A program made the translations under genes and the position numbers. DNA of 64,000 bases from Eutreptiella sp. 'Long Island Sound 2002'. Taxonomy: Eukaryota; Euglenozoa; Euglenophyceae; Eutreptiales; Eutreptiaceae. Positions within the stretch are counted from its first letter, which is position 1. Each line of letters starts with the position of its first letter. This document shows, piece after piece, positions 39,125 to 50,820 of this stretch. The notes beneath the pieces are model-generated. The model saw only the letters and a program-made list of their open reading frames with translations, did not search any database and was not told the DNA's origin. The stretch lies in assembly GCA_964036045.1 (NCBI GenBank), contig OZ038391.1:43287621-43351620 (forward strand), given 5' to 3'.

Positions 39125-39790
39125 AAACCCCTGCTGTTTTTCGTTCCTCTGAAAACTTTCTGAAAACCAAAATTAAAATGATTCTCAGTAAAAAGTTAAA
39201 CACAACGCAACTCACGCACACAGGCTAGCAGCAATACCAAGGTTAAATTTCTGACTTACGTGTTGCCACGCGGCCGCGAAGATGGTGGTCTTGCATGCAA
39301 GGGGTTGTCCGCTCTTCCCCCAGGGCCGGTCGCGTAAGCAGACGAAAAGGAGTGAGGGGGGGCACGAGGGAGGGGAGGTAGGTGCATGGAGAAGGAAAGA
39401 AAAGGAAGGGAAGCAGGGCGAAGGGACACGGCGGCTTAGAAAAAATTTCGAGTTTTACGCGCTGCTCGCGACGCGTTTTTCTTTGCGCCTATTGCTAGTT
39501 AGACGACGGGAGAGACGGTGTTAGGGTCCTAGGAGCGTTACGGTGTTTACTGCGCTAAATATTCACCTATTCCACGTCGAAAAATTGTTCGTCGCGTTTT
39601 TACGCATTTCGCAGCGCGCTTTTTGGCCTACATACATACATACATGCAACGTGGATTTGGCGCCAAACCACCGGGCGCTCTGCACTGTCATCCATATATT
39701 CCGAAATTTATAATATAACAAAATGTCGTAAAAAAGCTCAAAGAAAACCCCCAATTAACTTTGCAGCAGGCTTTAATATCTCACTGCAGA
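39125..39790. other. Noncoding part of the duplicated block
   Basis: AT-rich sequence with CACGTCGAAAAATTGTTCG and CATACATACATACATGC near 39.57-39.65 kb, conserved in block 2 (51.10-51.77 kb). No gene seen. It abuts the truncated 3' edge of LINE copy B. Confidence 0.45.
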
Positions 39791-39962
39791 CCCCGGTGGA
39801 ATCTCCATTCCGCCGCGGCGCTGGGTCCCCACGCTACTGTGGCCGTGTCTTCCGCCGAGGCCCGCTCGAAGTGAGTGTGCAACCACCAGGGTTGTTCCGG
39901 GGTAGCGTGGGCCGTTGGTATGTGGTGGTAGTGCGCCAGTAGTTGGAGGAGGGGCCATGGGG

Positions 39963-41697
39963 GGTAGGTGGGAGATGGCCGCTCCTGAGAATCGCCGACC
40001 CTGCTCCTGAGGAGCCAGCTCCTCAGGAGCACCAACCCTGGCTCCTCAAAAGGACCGACCCTGGTGCTGCTCCTCAGGAGCACCGACCCTGATAAATGCT
40101 CCTCAGGAGCACCGACCCTGTACCAGCTCCAGGGTCGGCGATTCTCAGGAGCGGCGGTTGTCTTGTTAAGCATTTTGCTCCTAAGGAGCCAGGGTCATTG
40201 CTCCTCAAGAGCTAGGGGCGTGGCTCCTCAAGAGCTAGGGTCAAAGCTTGGCATTCCTCCGCGGGAGGAAGGGGTTGGGAAAAAAAATCGAAATTTGACA
40301 GTCAACTATGGTCTATGTATGGTGTCTTCCATGATGTATGCATTTAGAAGTGGAATGGTTGTCATGAAATTTCATATGTTGGTTTTCACCAGCGTATGCG
40401 CCATAATTGATTACGCTGATACTTTTTACTTTGGAAACGACCGCTCACGAGCTTAGAAAAGGAAAAAAAAAGGCTGTTGAACCAGAAAACACCAAAACAG
40501 GGTATCGCGATTTGTTAGTCGCGAAGCGCCCTGTTTGAGGCAGCAGGAGAAAATGAACTGCCGTCCCCATTCAAAGCTGAACCATACACAAATGTTCATT
40601 CGTACATCCAACACCCATCATTAGAAGCTTTCGCCGTGTTCCAAATTACGCCTGTCCACGATTAGTTGTAAGTCGTTGGTGACCAATGGTTGACAACGGG
40701 ATGACCAGAATGCTGGGTAAAGAAATGGTCCCAAGCCGTCACTCTACCCTTGAAATCGAAGACAATGATGCTCACAGTTTCAGCACTGCAGCTTCGTCAA
40801 CAGCATTTGGATGTTCCAGGGCGGAAAGCACGTGCAGTACATCCTCGACCAGATAACTGACAAGATTGGTGAAAAATCGAAGAGGAAGGTATTTCAGGGG
40901 GGGGGGGGGTTGGGCAAACCTGTGCGCCCTTCGATGCGTTTTGATCTTTTTTGTGTAGTTTTCGATCATTGAGTTCTTGTCGTAGTCTGGGGGTAGTTGC
41001 GTGGACTTCAAGTTGTGCAAGATCCACTGCACAAGTTGTGCACTGTGCACAACAAATGCAAAGATGCTTGACGACACAGCGGTGAGGTGCTGCCAACTCT
41101 CCTCTTCTTTTGGCTGCAGAAAATCGATACAAAGCCCCACATCATCAGAAATGATTTGTGGGGTTTCGGCAATTGTCTGATTGCTATGTCCCTACTGGAC
41201 ACTGCACAATTGCTCCCGCAAAATTCTGCACTACGTGCCCTCACTGGCAAAAGTGCTCGCTGACGGAAAGCGTTGCAACAAGCGCTGCAGAGGACACTCC
41301 ATCATATTGCACGCCACTCCTGCAGTTAATCCTCAATTCGATTCCCAAACGAAGGAGAATATGACCCTTGTGAAAACCAAGTTCGGCTCCGAGTGCAAGA
41401 TCGTTGAGAAGATGATCCATGCTGTCTGCAAAGGTGACTGCCCAACCGTGGCAACTGAACGTGATACTGCCTTTGTCCTGAATGAGCAGGGTCGGTGCTC
41501 CTCAGGAGCTTTGGCTCCTGAGGAGCCAGGCTGGGTTCTTCTCAGGAGCCCCCTCAGGGTCGGTACTCCTCAGGAGCCAGGGACGGTACTCCTGAGGAGC
41601 ACCCGGGGGTCGGAGCTCCTCAGGAGCTAGGGTCGGTGCTCCTCAGGAGCAGGAGCCAGGGGCGGCTCCTGTCAGGAGCGGCCATCTCCAACCACCC
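39963..41697. mobile_element. 1.7-kb TIR DNA transposon in LINE copy B, complete
   Basis: The ends are inverted repeats: left GGTAGGTGGGAGATGGCCGC and right, reversed, GGGTGGTTGGAGATGGCCGC, both followed by TCCTGA. CCATGGGG is present on both flanks (39955-39962 and 41698-41705) and only once at the same place in LINE copy A. Both subterminal regions carry arrays of the palindrome CTCCTCAGGAG. The 8-bp target duplication fits hAT or Merlin-type elements; the GG start leans toward Merlin, but no transposase is readable inside. Confidence 0.85.
40772..41140 (-). CDS. Hypothetical ORF inside the TIR element
   Basis: A 122-codon frame with protein-like text (ESWQHLTAVSSSIFAFVV, QWILHNLKSTQLP, NLVSYLVEDVLHVLSAL), conserved in the second copy (53123-52758) apart from one codon-sized indel at the G-run. 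It might be a transposase remnant exon or captured host sequence. No DDE motif or zinc finger is visible. A plus-strand frame at 41181-41500 is an alternative reading of the neighbouring part. Confidence 0.3.
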   Translation of the reverse strand: MGLCIDFLQPKEEESWQHLTAVSSSIFAFVVHSAQLVQWILHNLKSTQLPPDYDKNSMIENYTKKIKTHRRAHRFAQPPPPLKYLPLRFFTNLVSYLVEDVLHVLSALEHPNAVDEAAVLKL

Positions 41698-42048
41698 CCA
41701 TGGGGTGGCTAGCGCTTGGGGCCCACATTTCCAGCAAGTGGTGGGGGAAGCTTCTTTTTGCACTGAACGGCGCCTGCTGATGGCTGGCCAGGCCGTAAGT
41801 GGTGGGGGAAGCTGCGTGCCGTGGGCGGCGGTAGCATCCACAAGGCCTGCGCGCTCTGCCAGGTCGCAACGTGGTTTTGAGTCCGTTTGGTGCCAGGAGG
41901 AGTACCGCTGGCACCGTGGCGCCTGGTACGTACTCCACTTGTTCCGGCGGCCGGTGGTGGGCCTGGTTCCCGCGTGGTGGGGCCTGTGGTAGCGGCCGTT
42001 TGTGCGTGCTCCAAAACAGGTCGAATGCCTCACGTACTTCCGCATCGG

Positions 42049-44103
42049 TCAGCTGTGGGTGTCCGGTGTTTGCAGCTGCGTTGCGCATGTTACTTTCCAG
42101 GACCGACTTGTTGGGCAACTCCAGGTGCTGTAGGAAGGGGACGTGGTGTGTGCCCACTTGCTGGAGGGCCCGCACCTGGTTCGGGTTGACTCGTACGAGG
42201 TGTAGAGTGTTGCCCACCAGGTCCAGAGTGGTGGTGCTTCCTGTTGGTCCTCCACCCCCAGCGTTGTGTAGGACCGCCACAGGGCCGGTCTCCCTGCACG
42301 GATGGTTCGTTTGGATGACATGTTGGTGGGGGGTAGCAGGAGTTGTAGGTGGTTCCATATGCGGGTCCCTACCTTGGTGGGGAGTCCCCGCTGGTGAAGT
42401 ATGTACTGGGGGCAGGTGTTGTCATGGTACTGGGCCTCTCGTAGTGTCAGCGTGAAGACTTCCCTCACCTCCGGCTCATGATTGGGCATGAGACGATGCA
42501 GCTGGGTCGCAGTGTGAGCCGTGTACGCGTTGTTGACGAGGTGATCGGTGTTGTCCCTATAGTATGGTGGCGACGCCGCACGTACCGCCGCGGGCAGTGA
42601 CGTGGGTCGGTGGCCGTGGATGGTCCACGCTTGCCGTACCGTGGTAGTGGCCTCCTGTAGCATTTGTCTGGGGTGCGTTAGGTGCAGGGCCTGGAACCCT
42701 ATATCTGCGTTGAGCACGGGTTGTAGGAAGTATGCCAGGGCTTGGGTGGAGAGTGCCACGATGCGCGCTATGACTAGTGTCCGCGTCAGCTGCCGTATCA
42801 GGTTTGGTGGTAGGGTGACCCCGCTGGTGGTGGCCGCTTGTTGGACCCCCAGGTAGGTGGCCGTGCTTACTGGGTTCATGGGCGGTGCTCCGGGGCGGAG
42901 GGGCGGCGGTGGTGCGGTGTGCACCATGGTGGCAGATTTGACGTTGTGCACCAGTAGCTGGTTGCCCTCCAGATAGTTGGTGACATCATGGAGTACTTTG
43001 GTGGCCCAGGTGGTGTCCGGGGTGGTTGGCAGGGGTTGACGGGCGGTGGCGGTCACCACCGCCATGTCGTCCGCAAATGCCAGGAGCGTGGTCCGTAGGG
43101 GGTATGGTGCCACGTCCGGGTATGTGGGCCGGATGTAAAAGGCCAGCGGGAGGGTGACGAGTAGGAAGAAGAATGGGCCTTCCGCACCCCCTTGCGGAAC
43201 TCTACTGGCGGGTTGGACCCATGGGGTGGTGCCAACAACTTTTTTCACTGCATACATGCGGGTTACAAGGTACGCTTGTAGGAAACCCTGGATGGGGAGT
43301 CCCATGTGGTTCCAGACAGCCCGTAGGAGGCGGTGCGGGGTGTTGGAGAAGGCCCACTTGACATCCAGGGACGTGATGATGAGGCTGATCTGGTCCATGT
43401 CTACCACGGCGTCTTGCATAAATACAGCCTCCAGCGGCCACCCACCCGGTATGGCTCCTCACATTGTGGGCGGTATAGCTCGGTATACTGTCGGGGCCAC
43501 CCGTTTGAGGATGAGCATCAATATGAGTTTGGCTTCCGTGGTGGCGCATACTATGGGTCTCCAGTTGTCTGGGTTCGCCCAGTCGCCTTTCTTATAAAGC
43601 GGGTGTACCAGGTTCGCCCAATTGGATAGTACGTCCGTTTTCCCGATGGCGATATCCCACAGGCGCGCGGCCAAGTGTCTCTTTAGGTTCAGTGGGAGTC
43701 TGCGGTAGAGTTCCGCCGGGAGTCTGTCCACCCCCGGGGTTTTTCCAGGTGTTAGTTTCGACAGCACTTCATCGAGTTCCCTAATGGTGATCGGGGTGCG
43801 GTGCATGTCTCGTCGCTGCGTTCGGTTGTAGAGTTTCGGCAAATGTGATATCAATTCCTCCGTGTACGCGGATAGCTCCTCATCCTCGGTGTTGTGTTGG
43901 CGTTGGAAGCTGTTTAGGACTTCCTCCAGGACCACTTTGGGATCGTTGGTCACTGTGCCGTCTTGCGGGCGTACCGCCTTGATGCCTCGGTGGCCAGTTT
44001 CCCCTAGGACTTTGTTCACGTGTTTTAAGGACGTGTAGGGCTGGGGTTCTGAAAGTAGCGTCGCTGTTCTTGTGCCAGCTCCTTTGCCCGGCGGACGTGC
44101 CAC
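42049..44103 (-). pseudogene. LINE copy B reverse transcriptase, two frames
   Basis: Frame 44103-43459 carries LTPGKTPGVDRLPAELY and LYKKGDWANPDNWRPI. Frame 43419-42049 carries the catalytic block A SLDVKWAFSNT, block B RVPQGGAEGPFFFLLV and block C LLAFADDMAVVT, then LEGNQLLVHNVKSAT and TYLGVQQAA. Compared with copy C, block A has Trp for Gly (VKWAF). The shift between frames lies at about 43.44 kb. This RT copies element RNA into DNA at the nick made by the APE domain. Confidence 0.9.
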
Positions 44104-45324
44104 TCCCTGAGTTGCCGGCGTGTGGTGTCCAGCCGTGAGGCAATGTCCTGGGCGTCATGTTGGGCATGTGGGTCATGGGAGTGTACCGCTGTTTGTAGCG
44201 CCCGCTTGTCGCGCCATACGGCACTAACCAGGGATCGTAGGTCCTGATGCGGGGTGGCGTCGTCTTGTGTGCACCTGTGTCCTCCGTGGAGGCCGCGCGC
44301 CGTGGCCGCTTGTCGCATGGCCAGGTTGAGGTCCGTCTCGTCTTGTCGGCCCAGGATGCGCTGCACCGTGCAGTAATACGCCATCCATCTGTGTGTGTCC
44401 CGCTCGTCTGGTGGTCTAATGGGTGGTTGTTCGTCATGGTCCATGTCTTTCGTAGAGGCCGGGGGTACTTGAAGTACCTTGATTTGTACCTCCCGGGGCC
44501 CATGTCCGGTGACCTTGGACGGCAGGTCGTGGCATTGCGCCCGTGCTACCTCAACGTGTGCCGAGTCCGCGTAGCAGAGGTCGATGCGGGAATCTGCTGA
44601 GCCAGGTTGCGGTGGCCGGTGTGAGGGCTGGCCTCGTAGAGAGGCTGTGAGGTCCTGTAGGCCCATGTGTTGCATGGCCATTGGCACCGCTGTGTCCTCG
44701 GGCGTTTGCCGCCCCCCGCGATCGTCCGCTGATGGGGCGGCGTTGAAGTCTCCTATGATGACAGTCGGCCCCATCATGGCAAGTTGCCGGTAGGCCTCCA
44801 TGAGGTGTTCGAGGAATATCTCTGTGGCGTCTCCAAAGGGGACATGTACGTTGATGACATTCAGCTGCCACGTTGGGCCAACCAGTTCATATGCTGCCAG
44901 GCGGCCTTCTACGCCGAGGTGGTGGTGGACATGTACTTGGACCTCACTTTTGTGGGATATGGGCACTCCCTTGACCCATGTGGTGCGGTATTGGTGTCCT
45001 GTCCTGGTTAGGATGGGGGTTAGGCTGGGGTGGGCTGCTTGGGTTTTGAGGGCCCGTTCCTGCCACACCATGGCATCTGGGTCGCACCTCGCCATGACAG
45101 GGACGTCTTGCAGGTCTCGAGCGTTGGCTGCGTCGTACAGGGCGCCTGGTTCGCTGAGGCACATGAGAGTGACGAGGGCATTGTTGACTTTGTGGGTGTG
45201 CGCCTTGGTGGCCCCTGGGGGGCCCCTTGCGCGGTGTGGTAGTAGTCATTGTCCCAGGCGCAGTTTGAGGTTGATCGCAGTCGCCACCCGTTGCTCCTCG
45301 GGTATATTGGGCTCCTTCAGTCAT
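44025..45324 (-). pseudogene. LINE copy B ORF2 start, APE endonuclease and linker
   Basis: ORF2 begins at an ATG that overlaps the ORF1 stop (ATGA, 45324-45321). After ~45 codons the frame must change near a CCCCCC run to enter the endonuclease. The APE frame, 45164-44025, has LSEPGALYD (metal-binding Glu), LNVINVHVPFG, VIIGDFNAAPSADDR (catalytic Asp/Asn) and SRIDLCYAD, and ends in a basic linker (RRAKELAQEQRRYFQN). Unlike in copy C, the endonuclease and linker are in one frame here. The enzyme nicks target DNA to prime reverse transcription. Confidence 0.85.
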
Positions 45325-46300
45325 GCCTGTGGCACGTCACCTGTCCAGACAGTGCCTGGCGGTACTTGGTTGGCGGGTGTGCGGAGCTGTACCGGGCACT
45401 CCGGGAACTGCCTGTCGTCCCAGAGTTCAAGGTTCGGGGTTTCTGCTTTCTCGCCCCACTCCGGGAGCGCTTGCCATTTGATCTTCAGCTGCAGGTTGCC
45501 ATGTTGGCCTGGAGTGGCTAGTCTGCCCTGTATCTTGCCCCAGTACCATACAAATTGCTTTGGTTGTCCTTTGAGCGTGGCCCCACCACCCCTTGTACTT
45601 CCGCGCCGTCTGGCCATTCGGGGTGCATGGCGTTAAGTTCTGCCACCGTGAAGAATGGGCACGTCTGGGGTTTTGGCTTCGGCTTCGGCTCGGGCGGCGG
45701 CGGCACTCGGGCCGCTATCGGCTCAGGCTTGGGCCGTTTGGCCCGGCGGGCCGAGATGCCCGCCCCCTCTGGACGAGGCCTCGGCTTGGGCCGGGCTTGT
45801 TCTGGCGCCGGCTTGGGGGCTGGCTTTGGCGCGTTGCGGTTGTGAAAGATGCTGTATGTCGGTCCTTGTCCCTCACGGGGTCGGTGCATACCTCGAAGTT
45901 GGTTCGCGTGTTCTTGCAGGCTGGTGGTGCAAAAGTTGAGGGTTTGTTCGGTGTCCGTGGGCCAGGACATCCAGCGTTCCGCCCATGATGTCCCGTGTTT
46001 TCTTACCTAGGCTGCCAGGTTGCAAGTGAGTGTGAGCCACGCCGCGGGCAGCGTGGTGTCTGTGGTTGGGGCATCCAACGTCCAGTGCATGGCCGTCCTG
46101 AGGGCCAACCAGTGCGCCCGGGGGTGGAGTGGTTGAAACGGCCCCCCAGTGCGAGTGGGGTTGCCGTCTTCGTTTCCGGTGTGAATGTGTGGACTCTGTC
46201 CGTTGTGCCCGTGGCGTTCCATTGTACTACCCACCAGGTGCGTTGGTGGCACGTTAGTGTCACCGTGGGGGCGTCTGGGGGCTTGTCGAGGATCGTTCAA
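45321..46300 (-). pseudogene. LINE copy B ORF1
   Basis: The upstream part (46.3-46.0 kb) is Thr/Trp/His-rich (TWWVVQWNATGTTDRVHTF) in frames broken by indels. Then frame 45970-45518 has a PKPAPKPAPEQ Lys/Pro repeat and a short ordered part (CPFFTVAELNAMHPEWPDG). A one-base deletion relative to copy C near 45.59 kb moves the end (GKIQGRLATPGQHGN through GTVWTGDVPQA) to another frame. ORF1 proteins of LINEs bind RNA; the basic Pro/Lys part fits this. Confidence 0.65.
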
Positions 46301-46639
46301 TCAGTGACCTTCGGAGCTTCGGTTTTTCGGTTGTGCTGCTCTGGTCGGCCTGTCAGGTTCACCAGATGGTCCACAAGGTCCAGTGTCAGGGTGTCTTCCG
46401 TTTCCTGCACCCTGTCCTTACGTGCCGTGGGGTGCCCCACAGCATCGTCCCAGGCGTCCGTGGCGGCCGTGTTTATGCAAAATCCAGACGGGTGTGGGTG
46501 TGGGCTCTGCTACCAAGAATTCACCCTCAAGGTGACTTGAACCGAGTGAATCTTCAATTTTTCCCAATTTCCTACCAACCAAATTTCCAACCAATAAGAC
46601 CAGCAGAGATTTCCAAGCTCACAACCCACTCAAGTCCCT

Positions 46640-49600
46640 GAGAGCACCGCAATGACACAAACGATTTCAACTGAAAACCCAATGACGAAATGACCCAAGA
46701 ATCCAATATGGTCCAACAATGATGCAACCAAATGTTCACCAATGGTCCACAAATACCCACAATTGAGCCAATACGGGTCCAAGACGGGTCCACTAGTCCA
46801 CACGGGACGAACACGGGTCCAAAGAGAGTCCAAACGGGCACAAGGTAGGTCCACCCTTGAGAAAAGAAAAAGAATTCACAAGCACGCGTAAAACTCAACC
46901 TACTCTTCCGGTCGGACCACATGCAATGCAAAGACGAAGAGTTCATGGGCACGGGCATTATCCTATGGACTTGAGTCATGCATGCAAAAGTGTAAACCAA
47001 AATTCACACTACTTCTACCGGTTGACATGGATGGTCTCACCGGGGGTGGAGGAGAGGAAAAAAATGATCGACACCACCGTTGGGCCATCCCCAAAGAGCA
47101 AATGACTCACACTTGAGTCTCTGGACGTCTTGAGTACACGAACATGAGGGAAGGAAGTACACATGCACATACATGGTCACATGGGGCACGTAAACGCACC
47201 AACAAAGGCACCAAACCATGACCTCGTTAGCTCTTAGGATCAACAACTAATCTAAACCAAATTAGCAAATGAGCAATACACCATTGACATGGAGATCCAC
47301 CTCTTGGCAAAGAAGCACACATTAGGCCAATGGCCTCCCGGGCTACTCATGGGACCTAACCTCCACCCAAAGAGAGCACGTGCATGGAGAGATGATCCCA
47401 GCGGAAGAGAGCACGTGCATGGAGAGTTGGTCTCATCCCGGAGAGCCGGAGAGAGTACATGCATCGCCTAACCATGCCCGAGAAGAGATATTCCCCAACC
47501 AAATCCCTTGAGAGAGATTGATCTATCCACCATGAGAGAGGGCATGCATGGGGAGAGAATTTCGCCTAGCCTTGACCCAAGAGAGCATGCATGCACTTGG
47601 AGAGAGAGTGGGGAAAGGTCGACCAATGCCTATCCGTGGTCTAGTCATAAGACGGCAAAACCACGGCATGTCTTAAATGGATAACTCCCAAGCCACGGGC
47701 ACTTGAAAAAAAAATGAAAGAGCCCAAGGGTCTCAAAGGATCAAAGACGACGGTCACATGGCATTAAATGCTCAATTTACCTCTTGAAGAGTATGATGTA
47801 TTGGGAGAAAGCGGGAGAGTGAGGGAAAGTACGAAATCCACCTTGGGGAGAGGAGACACTATATGTTCCCCTTGACCCTGGAATGGTGGACACCACCAAG
47901 TTTGAGTCACACCATGAATGAACCATGCATGAATGACAAATGCAATGTCAACTCTTAGAATGAATGCATGAGACCTCAAAACCAAATATGGTGTGGCACG
48001 CCAATGGAATCCAATAACAAGGCAACAACCAATGTATCCCACGACCAGCGGTGCGCCTACCTCAGCCACTTCCACTTCAACCCCTCTTCCACTAGGACTC
48101 CTCCAGCTTCCAGGGACTCGTGATCCCCCATACACATAGGCTTGGCACTGCCGAAGCAGATGCGCCCTTTAATGTGTACCATTCTCCTCTCAAGTGCAGT
48201 GATGCACCCAAGGGGGACAGCCGGTGTGCGCAGAGGCACCACACCAGGGTTTAGCCACATCGCAATTCCGGGCCTTCTATCTTCCACTGGAGTCGCCCCA
48301 GCTCTGATCGGTATCCATTTCGGTCACAGGATAGAGCTAACACTATTAGCACCAACTGGAAGGGTATTCGATTGGCTGGCCTGCATTACGGCGCGACCAA
48401 AGACGGCGCGCGCGCACACACAGCAGCAGCCAATCGACGAATCGGAAATCCAAATAATGTTAGAACAAATGCTGGCCAACCGCAGACATCATAAATGCAA
48501 CATGCAACATGCAACATGCAACATCATAAATGCAAAAACAGAATTGACATCTGCAGTCGGAATTCATTTCTGGGATCGAAATCTGGGATTGGAATCAAAT
48601 GCTGAGATCGCATAATAATTTACACCTGAAATGGCACACAAGAAACAACATGAGTGTGCAAAGGAGAAATGGGCAACAAACATGGATTCTGACATGGCTA
48701 TGCCCCAAGTTTTACACCCCCCTCCCTGACTCAGACATCTCCGATGCTCTGACACAGCCAAAATCAGAAAACGAGGGTCAGAGCCATGGAAACAAGTACA
48801 AACAAGCATCATAGGGCGGGTGGGTGGGTGCAAAATCCACACGGGTGTGGGCATTGCATAAGCACCCACCTCCCTAGCCCTGAACACCCTGCATAACTCA
48901 AATGCTGGTCTTTAGGTGATAAAATACCTATGCAAAGCCCCCAAACGTACCATTGATACCCCCCTCCCTAGCTAAAAATTCCCGGCGACAAGCCAAGCCG
49001 CAGCGAAACAATGCCACCCAATGGCGCGAAGGGGAATCAACAAGCAGAATGAGAGTCATACAATGCTGAAAATGCACCTTGACGTCACCAAAGACAATAA
49101 ATGGAGGAATTGGGGCGAAAAAAACATTCTGTTCTGATAAAAATGTTTTTTTCTCCGAAATGTTTTTTTCACCAAATATTATATATTTGGGAGTCAGGTG
49201 GAAGCAGGAAGCAAACAGATGCCACGGTAGCATCCCGAATGAGTTTTCAAAGTGGGTAGGTACTCACGAAATCCTCCAACTCAACGATATGACAAAAATA
49301 TGGCAAAAACAGGGTTTTTGACCCTAGCTAACCCTACCCTAAAAACCTTTCGTTTAGGAGGGTCTACCGGGGGCCGCTGGTGCAAATGTAATGCAAACAG
49401 ACCCCACGGTTGCGTCAGGCATGCCAGAACATGTTCGAGGATCCGTTCGGAATGTCCCCAGGTGCCACCAACTCGGAGGAATGAAAAATCAAATTTTTAT
49501 GCTAAAAATAGTAACATTTGTTACCAAAAATAGCCAAGCGGAAAATTGAGATCTTCGAATAGGGCAAACCTGGAGGGAAACGGAATTCACCAAGACGATC

Positions 49601-50251
49601 AGGTTGCAAAAATATGGTCGCGGACGCTGAGGAAACGCGAAACGGGGCCGCTGGGGAGGAGTTCTAAAAATAGAAAATTTGTCACTAAAAGTAGCACAAA
49701 AATTCTAAAAATAGAACGTGGTGTTCTAAAAATAGAAACACCCGTTTTGGAAAGAGTAGGCCCCCCTAAGCACAATTGGCATCCTCCATCGCGTCCGGCA
49801 ACCTCAAAATAGGGGCGGGAGCTCAAACAACATAAGAATTCAACGCGTCAAGCCCAAATCTATCCCATGTGCCCAGAGGGGTGGGCACACCATGCAATAG
49901 GCAGTGAAACCCCCACAACAATACAAAACAATAGCATGGTTGCATCCGGCAACCCAAAACTAGGGGGGAAATGCAATACAGGGATGAGGAGGACATCACA
50001 ATGCAGATTGGAGGAATAGGTCAAAAAAGTGGAAAAGATGTGTGGGTAAGAGAGACAACCACCATCAATCAATGGCAACGGATAAGGGCAAAGGGATCAT
50101 ATGGCAAAGGGTTCAAAGCACCAATGCAAAATTGCCTGAATAAAGTGTGAAGAGATGGCATTCCACTCCAACGGGGAGAATTGGATGAAAAAACTTGCTG
50201 GAGGGCCAACCTGCCAATAGTTGGTAAAAAAAATAGAAAATCAACAATAAT
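46640..50251. other. Noncoding, repeat-derived DNA
   Basis: 46.64-46.80 kb is LINE 5' flank shared with block 2. 47.34-47.62 kb has loosely repeated GAGAGAGCACGTGCATGG-type units. 48.50-48.53 kb has an ATGCAAC microrepeat. 49.08-49.83 kb has CTAAAAATAG repeats and a short CTAACCCTACCCTAAAA run. I see no gene; short ORFs lack features. Confidence 0.4.
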
Positions 50252-50820
50252 TCAGCGCAAATCTGACAAAGACACATCAATCCCTTTCCGACGGTTGTAC
50301 CGAGCCCGTGTGTCGTTGATATTATGCATGAAAGACCCTGCATAATGCCACTCAGGTTCGGGAAACCCCCAAAATTTGACTCGCCATTGTCGCTTGCCCC
50401 TGACGACACGATCCTTCGAAACACGCTCAACCACGTAGTCGTTCGTCTCAATCAACCCTTCCCTATCCGTAGAATAGTGCAAAGGTACTTTCTTGTCGTC
50501 CTTGTAAGGGACATAGGGCTTCAATCGCCGAGAAGTGAAGATCTCTTCCCTTCCTCGGGAATTGACACAGTAGGTGCCCGGTGAGATGCGTCTCAAGACT
50601 TCACAAGTGCCTTGCCAAACCCTTTTGAGCTTGCACTGCACAGGAGGTTCTACAATACGATTACGTACCCATACACGGTCCCCCGGCTTGAACGATTGCT
50701 CCCGATTTTTCGGCCAAAAAATTTGGCAAACTCCTTGGCATGGTAGTCTTCAAGGCGCTTTCAGACTTCAGCACGTTCGTCCAACATGCGACCAAAAAAT
50801 GGTCCTGCATCGTCAACCCC
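50252..50820 (-). pseudogene. Chromovirus integrase C-terminus and chromodomain-like end, cut by the duplication
   Basis: On the minus strand EQSFKPGDRVWVRN and VWQGTCEVLRRISPGTY are the end of a Ty3/Gypsy integrase (the usual GD-x-V-W strand and the following module). Frame 50641-50252 continues through REEIFTSRRLKPYVPY to a chromodomain-like tail (YVVERVSKDRVV, QWRVKFWGFPEPEWHYAGSF). Upstream the sequence stops being integrase at ~50820, exactly where the duplicated block begins. It differs clearly from the copy at 21.6 kb, so it is a second element. Confidence 0.8.

Larger units (their letters stand above)
39791..46300 (-). mobile_element. LINE copy B, 3' truncated and interrupted by a TIR element
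   Basis: In element sense (minus strand): ORF1 (46.3-45.32 kb), ORF2 with APE endonuclease (45.3-44.5 kb), linker, RT (44.1-42.05 kb), RT connection to 41.7 kb, then a DNA transposon (41697-39963), then 165 bp more LINE down to 39791, where homology with copy A (18.14 kb) stops abruptly before RNase H. Missing 3' ends do not arise by normal LINE insertion, so this edge is a later break. Confidence 0.9.
38850..46795. repeat. Segmental duplication, block 1
   Basis: Homologous to 50829-60828 in the same orientation. It starts at TCGTGTTGTTTGGTGCCGG versus CTGTTCGGTGCCGG and ends near CAATACGGGTCC. Most 60-base lines differ by only a few bases. It contains a T/G-rich end, ~670 bp of noncoding DNA, a LINE interrupted by a TIR element, and LINE 5' flank. 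Confidence 0.95.

Noticed and set aside
37228-39228. 666-codon plus-strand ORF rich in Cys and Phe
   Set aside because: Explained by the near absence of A on this strand; no domain, and only the last part is kept in the duplicated block.
49325-49350. Telomere-like CTAACCCTACCCTAAAA
   Set aside because: Too short and irregular to be an interstitial telomere; similar CCCTAACCCT words occur in the 187-bp satellite by chance of composition.
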